From NCBI RefSeq assembly GCF_021018895.1, contig NC_079381.1, positions 9,214,001-9,278,000 on the forward strand: a stretch of 64,000 bases of DNA, given 5' to 3'. Shown in pieces: positions 13,227 through 35,230 of the stretch. A program made the translations under genes and the position numbers. This stretch comes from Seriola aureovittata. Its lineage: Eukaryota; Chordata; Actinopteri; Carangiformes; Carangidae. Numbering within the stretch: the first letter of the stretch is position 1; each line of letters opens with the position of its first letter. The notes below the pieces were generated by a model. It did no database searches. It had not been told where the DNA came from and saw nothing but the letters and a program-made list of their open reading frames with translations.

Positions 13227-15389
13227 CCAAAAAAAAAAAAAAAAAAAAAACACAATTCTCCCCGTTTTATAGGCTTGTACATTGGTAGCTATCATAGTCG
13301 TCCCTGTTTGCTGAGTTAACCTGAATTAGCTGTGCAGGCAATGCCTTCTTAATATTACAGAATATTACAAACAAACAAAAAATATGTCTGAACCAAATTT
13401 AGTTTTTGTTCAATTTTTTTTTTTTTAAGCAGACTTTTCTGCCAGGGGGGTGGAGCTTCGTATATAGTGCAACAATAAATCAGCAGGCACACAGTATAAG
13501 ATGGGGCTTTTACAATGGCTATGAATAAGGAGAAGTAAATTCATTTGAGAACTGTCATCAAGGTTCCAATGAGCATCAAAAATAAAAATAACATTTTTCA
13601 TACCTCATATTTTGGTTATGCAAGACTTGCATTGTTACCACAAATCTCCAAAACTCCTTCTAAAATGTATTAATCTTCACATACTCAGTGGAACCCCAAC
13701 AATGATCTTCTTATCATACAAAAATAGACTCAGCTGTACCGTATATAATTCAGCTGTACATTGGAGTATATTGAATATACAGAATATTGCCATTAGAGCA
13801 AAAAGAAATTTCAGTCAAGTCTGAGTGACCTCAGAACTTGTGCATGCTCAAGGTCAGGTCACTTCATCAGGTCAGTACTGTTACTTCATTTACACCAGAG
13901 AGCAAGAAAGTCTACAGATGCACCGATGCCTCTTATTTTTTTAAATCACTGCCCCGATAGCAACGATTCACAGTGCTCCGCTGTTAACAATCCAGTAAAC
14001 AAAACAGATCTACAAAGTAAAGAGTGATCAGAGTTATTCCATTATTATATTCTTTTAGTTTTATCATGTTTGCTACATTTCCTGTTCCTCAGTTGTTTAT
14101 CAAGTCAATATAATAAAATGTACCTGGGTTACAGTGAACAGTTTATTTTTGCTGGAAAGATGTAGAAATCAAGTCAGATGCCCTCTCCACAGCACTACTA
14201 GTGGTTAAAAACTCTACAAGGGTACCTTTAACTTTGCTTCGTTTCAGTGCATTACCTTAAAATATCTTTAGTTGTGGTGCTTGTTTTGATAACTTGTGAC
14301 ATTGAACATAAGAAGGATGTAAAATGAGCAAAACCCTATATTATAGAGTAACTGTGCTTTTAAAGAAGTGGTTTAAGGATAAAAATGGAGGTCTTCTTCT
14401 ACAGTATACGTGAAACACTTCTTACAGGATTTTAATATTTTGGTATTCTGATATACAAATAGAGGAATTTAGCCTTCTAGCATCAGTGCATCCATAGTAC
14501 TGTCTGCTGTGGCTGCCTAAACACTGGACCACAGCTATTCTTCCTGCTCCGGCTAACTGGCTGCATTCAGCACGCACAATTAAAAATACAATATTCTTCA
14601 TGAATCACTTCCCTGATTTCTGGCAGTAAGAGGAAGCAGTGGCTGCTTCATGCTTTTAGAGCTCAAGGGGAATGACGACCATAAAAAAAAATAAAAAAAA
14701 CTGACAAAGACCTAAAACAAGCAGACGCAGTCACTTCATCTCATCGCCGTCTTACAGCACTCGCATTTGGCTACACTGAGAGCAGCCTCAGTAAAGTGGC
14801 ATCAGCGCGAAAATGAAGAGGCCTCCAAAAATGATCAGATAATAGGGCACCATTTAAAAAGAAAGAAAACAAAAAGGAGATTTGTGTTTTAAAGAAGCAT
14901 TAAAAAAGCTGAGATTATGGTCATTTTGCTACGTCACTGCCCAAAATCAGCACCTTTCTGAAAATGCTGTCAATAAATAAAAGAACACTAAAACAAAACT
15001 CTTCTTCAAACAGAAGTGATTAACACATCTGACTGAAAAATAAATGTTTCCCCCTGTTTATGAGGCTACAAAATGTGATATCTCTGCCACAAAATCATTT
15101 ATTTTCGCTACTTAATGCTGAATGTAACAATGTAGCGATACAGCTGAGGACAGTGGGGGGGGGGATAAAAACGCTTTAAGTTTTTATATATGGGAGGGAA
15201 TAATGCTAAACTCAGCAACGCCACTAATGACATTACTGTCAACCTACAGTAACTCTCTGGATGCTCAAAATACATCTTAGTAAAAAAAAAAAGCGGTCAC
15301 TTAATAAATGAGGGTTCAGCAAAGTAGCAAAGAAAAAAAAAGTGAATTTCCTTCAAGGCTCGTCCACTTCAGCAACAATTTGAGCCACA

Positions 15390-15423
<34 letters not shown>

Positions 15424-17370
15424 CAAATAGAGGAAACCAGTGTGACACAAAAAAGCTCTTGGTCATACATGCTGCTGCTGCTGCTACACCCTTAAAATGT
15501 TTCCCGTGAGTCACAGCTAAGCAGACTAGGTCAGAGGCTTCAACAGAACCAAACTGCAAAGCTTATGTCCACATTTCTGAGTCATTTAGATTCATACTAG
15601 GAGAAATAAATTGTTTACTTAAAAGAAGTAGCATTAACTTTTAAACTAGAGGCTGTAGCACTCAAAATGTAGTTTTTAAAAATGTCTGGCTCCGGCCCGA
15701 GAAGCCTTCAGAAAACTCTTTTAAGCACCACTTTATCCAATTCCTCAGGTGTTTACATGAAACAGCAGATATTCCACAAAAGAAGAAAATATGAACAGGA
15801 AGAGACATGCCGGAAAAATGCTGTTTGTTTCTCTGTAAGCCAGCAACATCAACATTTTTAAGCACTGAAGATAAACTTTTCTAAAAAAACAAGATATAAT
15901 TCTATTAATGCGGTGTGATAAAGCCATGTGTTCCTGATGTTTTTGTTTCAGAGATATGATGTAAATGAGAGTCACTGAGGCAGATTACGGCAAGAAAATA
16001 ACATTTGACTCGAAAACATTCTTCAAAAGCATCGACACCTGATTTTTTTCACTTGCTTAAAGAGAATAAAGTAAAAGTGTACCGATACAGTCTTCACCTT
16101 CCACTTCCTCTGTGTGTTTTTCATTGGGTAAATCTGCCCGGTGAGCCATTTAGCATCCCCAGCTGAGTTAAAGCCTTTGCTTCTAGAAGAGAGCTGAAGT
16201 CGCAACAGCACATACATTTGGCAGCACACTGTTCAGCCACCAGTTGCAAAAGGATGAAAGCTATTAGCAGTTTGACCACCAGATGGCGCTGCTGCATTGC
16301 ACTCAAAACACAAAAGTATAACCAAATCAGGCTCGACATTCAACTCAGACACCCACACCTGTGCCGTCACTGTCAAATGCAGCTTTGCCTCGTTGTCTAC
16401 TTATCTGTTAAGGTGTGGAGCAAAAATAGCCCAAAAAAAAAAAAGTTTAAAGTTTCCCTTTGTAGAACTAACAGAGGCTTCTCTACTGAGGTCGCTGCGC
16501 CGCCTGCAGGGACACGTTGTGAACCTCTGATGCCACAGCAAATTCAAGTCTCTGTAAGATGATTTTTCTTAGTAACAATGGTTTGCAGAAGGAAATTAGG
16601 AAAACTGTAAAGCTTATGAACTTTTGGAAAATGGGTCAACAGTAATTACAAATACAAGATTTTATGGGCTAAAACACAAAAAAAAAATTATGAGACGATT
16701 GTTAAGTATAAAATATTGGTTTCTTATTTACAGTCAATATGATGCCTTTAAGAGATGAAAAAGTCTTGTTTCAGTGGAGAGTTTAGCCGTCTACCGTTTT
16801 CACTGGCTTTCACAACCTGACAGGGAAAGAAATCTTGGGGATGCTCCAAATAGTTTTACTTTAATTTAAGATACTTCGCACCCACTCAAAATTTCTGTAT
16901 CTGCCTTCAAAAACTGTTTTCTGCAAGGCTGAAGAGTTATCCTTCACATTTGGCTCAACATGAACATGGAGAGAACAGAAAGAAAAAGCGCCTCTCTGAG
17001 ACCGCAGTTAAATAAACACAAATAGCATTGGCAACCGACTGTTAATTGGAAATATGAAGTAGAAAAAGTCAATAAGAACAATGACAAAAAAAAAAAAAAA
17101 AAAAAAAAAGTCTGTACATAGTAGGTCTCTCCTCTTTCGCTGCTGTCCTTGAACGCACCGTTCATTACCTCTTTTGCAGGTCAGATCGTCGAGAGAGAGA
17201 CGACTCCCCCTCCGTACAATCATCTGAAGAGAGAACAGGGGCAAAAGTCCAGCAGTTCCAGTCTGCTGCCCGGTTGGTCCTTTTCCTTGGCATGAGTGTG
17301 AGTGTGATACAGAGAGGGAGAGAGAGAGAGAGAGAGCGAGAGATAAGGGCCAGGGACATGAGGTGATGTT
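12821..17370 (-). other. Probable long 3' UTR of snx30
   Basis: About 4.5 kb of AT-rich sequence after the snx30 stop with no coding signature on either strand. It holds a (CA)n plus poly-A tract (13194-13250), a T-run (15394-15423), an A-run (about 17087-17109) and a GA-rich patch (17311-17340). Long 3' UTRs are usual for this gene as I recall, but the extent is inferred. Confidence 0.45.
13194..13250. repeat. (CA)n followed by poly-A
   Basis: A CA dinucleotide tract (about 13194-13225) followed closely by a run of about 20 A residues. Confidence 0.9.
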
Positions 17371-27214
<9,844 letters not shown>

Positions 27215-28395
27215 CCTGCGGGAGGCGGGAAGACGTGGCCGGGTATTGGGGGTAACAGTTGTCCGGTTCTCCGCGGCTGATACGGTGAGCGGAGACGGAG
27301 TCAGTGTGTCTTCAGATGAGATGTTACATCCGCTGGCTGGTCATAACTGTCAGCTGACTCTCACTGCGCAGCTGCGGAGGTTAAACCCCAAGAACCCGGA
27401 TGTAAACATACGCGTCACGTGACAACAATGAAACTCTAAAGATCGTCTACTGACACGATCAGGGAACTGTTAACCCTACTCATTTTTTTTTTACCAAGTT
27501 TATTAATATCACACATAAAAACGAAAAATTACATTATAACACCATCTTTAACAACAGCCATTATGAATAAAATAACTAAATAAATAAAGAACTAGTTACA
27601 AGCTTTGTTTCCAGAGCTTTCAACAATTTGTTATGATTGAAAGACTCTCCTCATTTGAGATCTCATTGTCACGCTATCTCCCTGACAACTGAGGACACTG
27701 CATCTGCCGATGAAGATCATGAGATGTAGATGAAAAAATAGCAAGATATTAGGCCTAAGTAGACCATAAGATTTTTATTTATTTATTTATTTGTCAGTTG
27801 TGCAGTCAGTTGTGGTAAAATGTGAGCTTTATTTATGCTCTTAAATAAATACCTTCAGGTGGTTGGTTGAGCATAACTTAAAGTTTGAGAAACAATTTAT
27901 GGTAGTTTTTTGGGTTTTTGTATTGTTTTTTGGGCGGGGTGGAGGGGGGCATTTATTCCCATGTGCAAGCATATTCTCTTCTGATATCTGGACTGAACTG
28001 GACGTTTTGAGAGCTCATATTGCAGCAAGGCTGTTCACATGTTTTGGTTACCGGAAAAAGAAGCAGAGTGAGACATCGTCTTTCTAACCCTCCTAACTTA
28101 AAAACCGGTACTAGGTAACAAGAGGTAAAATGCGACGGACAGTCCGTACACAATCGGCAGTTTTATCGTTATTTTAAACTTTCAGCTGCTGTTACATTGA
28201 TGTACCTCAGTAAGTACTGTGTTACATATCCACCTCAGGTTTCAGTTATATTCATCATTCAGGGGGGCTTTTATCGTTGTCCGTTAAGTGCATGTCGCCG
28301 GGCGGAAGGAAACAGACATAAAACTTAGATAAACCACTAATAGAAACCTCTCAGTAGTTTGTTGTCTTCAACAGCGTCTTGCTACCTGCGCCGCC
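27215..28395. promoter_or_regulatory. Shared snx30/inip promoter region
   Basis: This 1.18-kb interval separates two divergent start codons, so it should hold both promoters and 5' UTRs. The snx30-proximal part is GC-richer. Neither transcription start can be fixed from sequence. The same head-to-head pair is remembered from human 9q32. Confidence 0.65.
27414..27423. promoter_or_regulatory. Palindromic E-box GTCACGTGAC
   Basis: Perfect 10-bp palindrome 200 bp upstream of the snx30 ATG. The sequence fits the CLEAR/M-box class bound by USF and by TFEB/TFE3 (family knowledge). Function here is inferred from position only. Confidence 0.5.
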
Positions 28396-29784
28396 ATGGC
28401 TGCTAATCCTCCAGGACAAGGTAATTATTTTATTTTGGGCTAAACGATACTGGAATTGAAGTTCTTTGTCTTTATCAGTCAATCTGTAGCCACTCCTGAC
28501 TCCAGGGGCAGAACTACAAGCTCTGTGTCCCCCTGAAGGCATCACAGCCTCTCTAGTTCCTCTCTCAACACTGACCCTCAATAGACACTTTAAAACTTCT
28601 CATCTCATCTCAGTGCTTTCAGGATTTGATGCATGAAAGATAAAGTAAATATATAGGTAGTGTAAAAACTGTGGGGTAAAACTACTGTTAAAGTCTATAT
28701 ATCTAAAAGAAAAACTCTCAAAATTGAGTACCAATTCTCATTTTATATTACTAATCCTCAGTTAGCTTCTACTTCACTATTTCTTTTGACATTACATGAA
28801 TCAAATGATGTAAGATTTTCTGTGGCCCACTTTTGCTTTCACTTCTCTACCTCATCTAATTTTTTTTTTCCATTCAGCCTTCCCAAACAAAACACGCGTG
28901 GCAATCCTGGCTGAGCTGGAGAAGGAGAGGAGGCGGCTGATGCAGAGTCAGTCCATGAACACTCCTGGGGCCAGGTACGGGACAGTATATAGCCATGGAT
29001 GATAACAGGAGTTTTATGTCAGTCAAAGCCTTGCAGAAACCTTTTTATGAGGGGAATTTAACTACTGATATAGTATGTTAAATAATATACTGTTTTTTCC
29101 AACAGTTAACTCAGCTGATATGAACAAACTTTGAGAGGTTAATATTATAAATATCTTTTTGCCCTCTCACACTTTAGCATTCCGCTGTCCAGGCCGAGTC
29201 TGAAGGAGTTTAGGGACAACGCAGAACAGCAGCACATCGCTGCTCAGCAGAAGGCCGCCCTGCAGGTGAGACAAACAGAAATACAAATGCTGCTTCACAG
29301 CATCACAAGCACCTCACTAAATTAATATTAGAGGTTTTGTCATACTACTGTTATTAATTAAAAAATTAACCTGCACTTAAGTTACCCATTCTCATTCAAA
29401 ATATCTATTTCTTACGTTGATTATTATGTGGTCTTATTCAATTGTGGTTTGAATACCAGCTTGATACCAGTTACCAGCATGAATTCAGGTCTGAAAATAA
29501 CTATTTTTATAAATGAGGTGTCATGGCAACATGAGGCATGAAGCCCAATAACTAAAAGGTTATATGTTGCTTGATTAATCTTAACAAAAAGCAGAATGTG
29601 AAAAAAGCAGACTGCATTCAGCATAAAAACACAGATTCTTGTACAAATGAAACAAAGAAGATATAAAGTGTGTCTTCTCTTGCAGCACGCACACACACAC
29701 TCATCGGGCTTCTTCATCACTCAGGACTCCTCGTTTGGAAACCTCATCCTCCCCGTCATTCCACGCCTGGAGCCCGAGTCATGA
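28396..29784 (+). CDS. inip: INTS3- and NABP-interacting protein (SOSS complex subunit C), complete
   Basis: Four exons, 28396-28420, 28878-28974, 29178-29265 and 29686-29784 (stop TGA), give 102 residues; human INIP is 104. The start has a strong Kozak context (GCCGCCATGG). Conserved blocks match the family along the whole length: NKTRVAILAELEKERRRLM, LSRPSLKEFRDNAEQQHIAA, QQKAALQHAH, SSGFFITQDSSFGNLILP and the acidic PRLEPES end. INIP is the small subunit of the SOSS complex with a single-stranded DNA-binding protein (NABP1/2) and INTS3, which acts in sensing and repair of DNA double-strand breaks in the nucleus. It is divergent from snx30. All splice junctions are canonical. Confidence 0.97.
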
Positions 29785-30177
29785 CCTTTCACCCCTGATC
29801 TTCCTCCTTGCTGCCTGGGACAAAGCTTTCAAATACGTGCACATCAGACCCCTGTCTCTCCCAGTTTCCTCTTTTAAGTCTGTGATTAATGGACAGTTGT
29901 TTGTCATCTTGTAAACAATCTCAGGGGAAAGTGAATCCATCATTTTTACATTTTCCAGACTAACAAGCTGGCTGCTGATTTTAGGAAAGCTTTCCAAACA
30001 GTCAGATTAGAGAATCCAGATCACTATGAAACATCCTGTCAACCAGGGATTAAAGGTGAACTCTAGATAAATACTGTAAATGTTATCCTGCTCTGCTGCC
30101 TATCACATGGATTTCCATAAAATGTAAATTTTGTCAGGTTTTTTACATTTGTATTTGATTTGTATTAATATTCGGAT

Positions 30178-30183
30178 AATAAA
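30178..30183 (+). promoter_or_regulatory. Poly(A) signal AATAAA for inip
   Basis: Canonical hexamer about 395 bp after the inip stop, giving a short 3' UTR. The next gene is convergent and its own signal lies at 31115-31120. Confidence 0.6.
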
Positions 30184-30189
30184 ATTGTT

Positions 30190-31110
30190 ACATTCAATTG
30201 TAAGAGCGTTATATTTCAGCTTTCATTTTGGCAAATATAAAAAAAGAGAGCAGGATAGATAGCCTAAATAAATAGAGAAATGTGGCTGTTTATCAGTGAT
30301 TTAAAATGACTCATGCTCAGTGTAAATGTGAACAGGGCTCTGCTCTGGGATGACCCACAGGCTCCAATTGAATGCCTTCAATTGGCTTTTTTATGCCATG
30401 CCCTGTTAATGAACAAAGACACATTGACTTGTTTAACTCCTAATACTCTGTTTTTGGTGGTTTATTGTAAAACAGTGGTCAGCAGCACACAAAACAACAC
30501 ACACCAGAATAAATACTGTATATTACCATGCATAAAAAACATTTTTTGAGTCACTGAATCTTGAATACTAAGCACAAGTTCCTCACCAGATCAAACTATT
30601 TACTGCAACCAATTCATTATAAACTGGTTTGAGTGACTGTTAGAGATCGCTTCGTGACGATGCTGCAGTGAAAATGAACCACGCTGGAACTTTGTTTTGA
30701 ATTCTGAGTTGTTCTGATTGCAACATAAAATAATGGTTCTGGTGACAGTCATACAGGATCTAAGACCACAAGCTTATTCTTTCCAGTCACAATTTTTTCA
30801 TGGCTGTTTCACAACTATACAAGAAGAAATCGTCTGGACAGGAGGCAGAAAGACCTTCAGTATTTCCACACCCACAGTAGTAGAAATTTGGCCAGCATGT
30901 AATGCAGCCACATGACAGGATAAGAAGTACATGAGATGATGAAAATGCTGGTACAAAAAAAAAAAAAAAGAAAATTACAGCGACCATGCGATATAACTCC
31001 TGGAATAATGTGAGCATCACAGACTAAGATGGCACAGTATCTAACAGTGCAAGAGGAGAATCCAAGGATGGGCCTTTCTCTGACTTGGTGATTTATCTTT
31101 GTGTTGGATT
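30190..31110. other. Intergenic spacer, inip to ccdc106-like
   Basis: About 0.9 kb between two convergent 3' ends. It is AT-rich with an A-run near 30956-30969. Nothing coding was recognised. Confidence 0.6.
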
Positions 31111-31114
31111 TTCT

Positions 31115-31120
31115 TTTATT
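31115..31120 (-). promoter_or_regulatory. Poly(A) signal AATAAA (minus) for the ccdc106-like gene
   Basis: TTTATT on the plus strand reads AATAAA on the gene strand. It lies only about 80 bp past the stop codon, giving a very short 3' UTR if used. Confidence 0.45.
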
Positions 31121-31195
31121 TTGTGCAAGACTGTGCATCGTAGGCCTCCGATTCAGTCACAGGGAGTCAGTCCGCCAAATACCTGTAACTATTTG

Positions 31196-32509
31196 TCACT
31201 TTGACACAATTGGCAGCAGTTCTCCTTTCGCCTTCATCGTTTTGATCTTGGCCTTAATGGTGTCATCCATCGCCTGTCGACAGCGGTGAGCATAATGTGC
31301 CAGCGTCTCCTCCTTCTCATCCCATGGTGCCAACGCATGAAACACCTCCGGAGCGGCCAGGCTGAGCTCGGCTATGGCCGCCGTGCGCGAGATCGTGTTG
31401 CGGTCCACTCCGACCCGGTCAAAGGCCACCTTCATGGAGACGCTGCGTCGAAACTCTTGGAGGGCGGCCATGTAGCGTGCTATCACACCCACCACATTTT
31501 TCACTGGAGAGGAGAGATACAGGGAAGAGTTCAATGAAAGAGACACATAAGAATATTAGTGCGAAATTTAGTATCAATCATACATTATACTCTACGAGTC
31601 CTTATGACCCCAGTATGACACTGGTGTCAGTGTTACAGTGTGGTACATTTTCTTTGCTGTGTTATGTCCTTACTCCTGACTCTGGTGTTTTCTCCCTCCC
31701 GGCTCCTCTTGCTCCTCAGGGTCCTGTGATGCTCGTGAGGGTGAAGCTCCATTTCCTCGAAAGAGTCAAATAGTGTTGGCGAATCAAACCCTGCCACATC
31801 GTCAGAGGAGGTCATGTTCGAACTTCCCGGGTCCGTCTGATTAGAGCAACGAGGCCACCTCTTCTCTAGGGTTAAGAATAGAAAAGAAAAGTAATGCATG
31901 TGTGTAGGATTATTATTTAGAGTATATAGAAAATCATTTGTCAGTTGAGTTTAAATTTTTATTTTGTTTCCATTTTGATTTTGTTACTCATGCACTTCCA
32001 CAGATTTCATGAAGATGTTTAATGTACTAATTTCCTGTTTACTGATTAGTATAATGAGTAACTCCTTTTACCCTATTGTTGTCATAAGTATATATACTTC
32101 ATCAGAATTTTTTTTCTTACTGTTTGCATCTATTTTTGTATTTTAAACACTAACATGTGAGACAACATTTTTGCATGAAAGATACCACATAAAAATGAGT
32201 CTTGTGCCAACAAACTCCTGCTATTATTTTGAAAGCACACTGTAGGTGAATTTTCAAACCCAAACTCTACCTGGCCGCAGTCTGTCCTGCAGGAAGTCAC
32301 AGATGAGTTCGGCTTTCTTAGTGAGTTCATGCTGCAGCAGCTCTTTGTCCTGCTTCAGACTGGAGATCATCTCTGTCATCTGCAGGTTACGGCTGCGTTC
32401 TGCACACAGTAACGCTTGCAGTCTCTCCAGCTCACTCTGGCTGCCTGCAGCTTTAAACGAAGAAGGACACAAATACAGCAGTAAACACAAGGACACCAGA
32501 ATGCTGGAT

Positions 32510-32575
<66 letters not shown>

Positions 32576-33659
32576 AGTAAGAATCAGTTTTCTTCGATTC
32601 AGGCACATCTGATGTCGGCCCTACTTGATTTTCCAAGCCACTACAATCTGTACCTGCAGTCCTCTGTGTAGTCTCTGTGATGGAGCTGCATCTCTCGGCT
32701 TGCTCTGCAGTCCCTCTCGTGCAGCTGCCTCCACCCAGCAGCTCCAGCTCTGGGTCCACTGACCCCTCACAGGCCAGATTGTGCCCATGCCGGGGCTGAG
32801 GGCAGGGTAGGAGTGGTTTGTTGGGCAACTGTATGCGAGTGAACTGAGAGTGTGTGCTTGTTGCCTGACAAGCCTGTGAAAAATTGACAGCATCTGTCTC
32901 TGCCAACCCCATGCTAGCAACAGTGTCATAATCCTCTGCTGAGGTCGCTTCCTGCTTGACCTTTTTCCCCACCACCCCTCCTCCTGGTGCACAGTCTCTT
33001 TTTCTGGATGGGCGGGGCTCGTAGTCGCCATCCTCATCTGTGGCTGATGAATCACATCCAGTGATGTCAAACAGTCGGCTGAACTCCTCCCCTTCTGATG
33101 CGGCTTCGCTGCAGGAGAGGTCATATGATGTCCTCGCTGCCACCTGAAAGGTAAGTCCACACAGGCTTTCACTAACATCGTCTGAGAGCTCAGTGTAAAT
33201 GAGTATGAAACTTAAAGGGACATTTCACCAATTTTGCATATGAAGTTCAGTTTACTCCTCTTGGGGAATACTGCTCAGCCTTTTTTAAAGGCACAACTTA
33301 CCATGCTTCATGTATGGTATGTTGTGACACATTTTACAGAACGGTCTATACTTCACCTTATTGGGAGGACGGCCTCCAACAAACCTCTGTCCCTGGCCTG
33401 TCCCGGTATTCATTGAGCCTCCGCAGCTTTTGCTGTGGTCAGTGAGGGGCCAGTGGTAGGCGTGTCCGGCGCCACAGCCCCAAATTGCAACAGGGACCGT
33501 GCTGCTATGGGGACCGGGTTCTGGTGTCAGTAGATTAACATAAGAACCCCGGGTGAGGTGCTGCAGGCTGGGGATGAGGTTGCAGATGGTGCCGTGGCTG
33601 TGAGCCCAGCGGACGAGTTTACACAGACTGTCAGAGGTGGTCTGAACCAGGTCAGACAT
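31196..33659 (-). CDS. CCDC106-like coiled-coil protein
   Basis: Five coding exons: 33659-33357, 33143-32654, 32450-32271, 31865-31674 and 31503-31196, in frame for about 490 residues. The last exon (from about residue 389) aligns with the C-terminal part of human CCDC106: RVRMKNVVGVIARY, DRVGVDRNTISRTAAIAEL, APEVFHAL, CRQAMDD and GELLPI correspond to its GVLCRY, HHRVDRNTVALTTPIAEL, APEKLAEV, CFLALDD and LLLPI. Residues about 265-316 form a short coiled coil (SELERLQALL, LKQDKELLQHEL). Residues 102-264 are acidic and Ser-rich with a basic patch (PSRKRD, GKKVKQE) that could be a nuclear signal. Exon 1 (1-101) is not recognised. Human CCDC106 is about 280 residues, so this is a larger paralogue. 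The known CCDC106 is nuclear and linked to CK2 and p53; function here is unknown. The gene is divergent from snx18. Confidence 0.72.
32444..32450 (-). other. Alternative 3' splice sites 6 nt apart
   Basis: The acceptor before the coiled-coil exon of the ccdc106-like gene can be AAAG (exon from 32450) or GCAG (exon from 32444). Both keep the frame and differ by two codons (Ala-Ala). Confidence 0.5.
32513..32572. repeat. (CA)n microsatellite
   Basis: About 60 bp of CA repeat in the ccdc106-like intron between exons 32271-32450 and 32654-33143. Confidence 0.95.
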
Positions 33660-34327
33660 GTTAGAAACCTAGAGCAGAGAGAGAAAGGATAAAGTGTCTA
33701 CAGCTGCTTCATACTTACTGTATGTTCAGGGTCAAGAGAAGATTTCTCAAGTTACAACTGCTTATTTTTAGGCTGTGGACAATTAGGCTATGTGGCCCAG
33801 AACTAAATAAATTCATGTTTTTTTTTACTTTATGCATTTTTTACAAAGGCTTAACATTGCCATGGAATTGGCAAAAAATTCTCAAATATTATTTGTTTTA
33901 AAATGTTTCATGTTTATATTTTTTGCATACATGTTTAGTGGGTTTTAGACAGTATGCTTGTCCATAAAAGAATGTGCAATTAACTTGTAGCTCTTCTTTA
34001 CTTTAATTGAGACAAATGTATCCAGATCTGAAGGGCTCCTTTACTGTTAGGCTTTTGGTGTTGTCTCTTCGGTATGGATGCACAGGCGGGATGATGACTA
34101 CTTTTGTAATTCAAGGCCTGCAATAGTTGCATGTTAGTCGTTCCATACTGTCAATATTGGATTCTTAAATTCATTGTAGAATAGTTAGTGAATATGAACA
34201 TGAAGGCAAGAAAAAAATCATCAAAATAAAGTGAACAATGATTAACATCACAATAATACAAATTTAGTCACAAAACATTAAACATTGAAACATCTATATT
34301 GTTTTCTAAAAATATTTCTTTCTATCA

Positions 34328-34328
<1 letters not shown>

Positions 34329-34359
<31 letters not shown>
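34329..34359. repeat. (CT)n(TA)n microsatellite
   Basis: A CT run passing directly into a TA run. Confidence 0.9.
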
Positions 34360-35230
34360 CACGCATGTGCAAGCAGTGAACTGTACATGCTGTAACTCTC
34401 ACTGTAAACTACAATCAAACCATCAGCGAGGACAAATCGTTCATCATCAGACATGTCTCTCATTTCCACAGGCAAACCCTAAGTCATCGGGGCACAAGAA
34501 CAAAGCCCCTGCAGCCCATTTACATGTCTCATATTTACCTTCTTTTAATATTACAAATTAAAACCTTTCAGCTGTGAAGTCAAGGCAGGTTTCACATCAT
34601 CACATCGTCCTCCTTCGTCCTTTATGAGTCTTCAAACTGAGACAATTATAGATCTCGTTATGACGCGCATAATGTTTGATAAAATATCATGAATATCACA
34701 TCATATGTCCAGCAGCTGTTTAATTATAACATTCTTTGTCTGGAAGGTTTAACATCACCAGAATCAAACATGAAGGTCGCTTTACTGCCATCAGCTGGAC
34801 AGGAGGAGGAACTGCTGCCTCCCCCTCACTGTGTGATGTACACTGACCTCTAGTGGTTGTGTTGGAGAAATGCCCAATAAATATTATATTATATTATACC
34901 TTTGTATTCAATAAAACAGAGGAATTCTCAGGAGAACAAGTCTGTATAAAGGTTTGGCATTTACCCTGCATATTTTGAGGGAAAAGACAAATAAAATTCA
35001 ATTTACTAGCATATAACTCCCTCATTGTTTTGTTTTTTTTTTAATCCAGAAATTGCAGCTGGAACTGCATTATGAAGTTTCTTTTCTGTCAGTCTTAGAG
35101 CATGTTTTTGAGTAAATTCAAATGTAAGTAAAGTAAATTTAAAATGTGTTTTGCCTGTTGTCACTTTTCTTGGGTGTTTGAGCTTCGCTGTGCAAAATGT
35201 ACATGTGGACAGTTTTCACATTCGTCTGCT

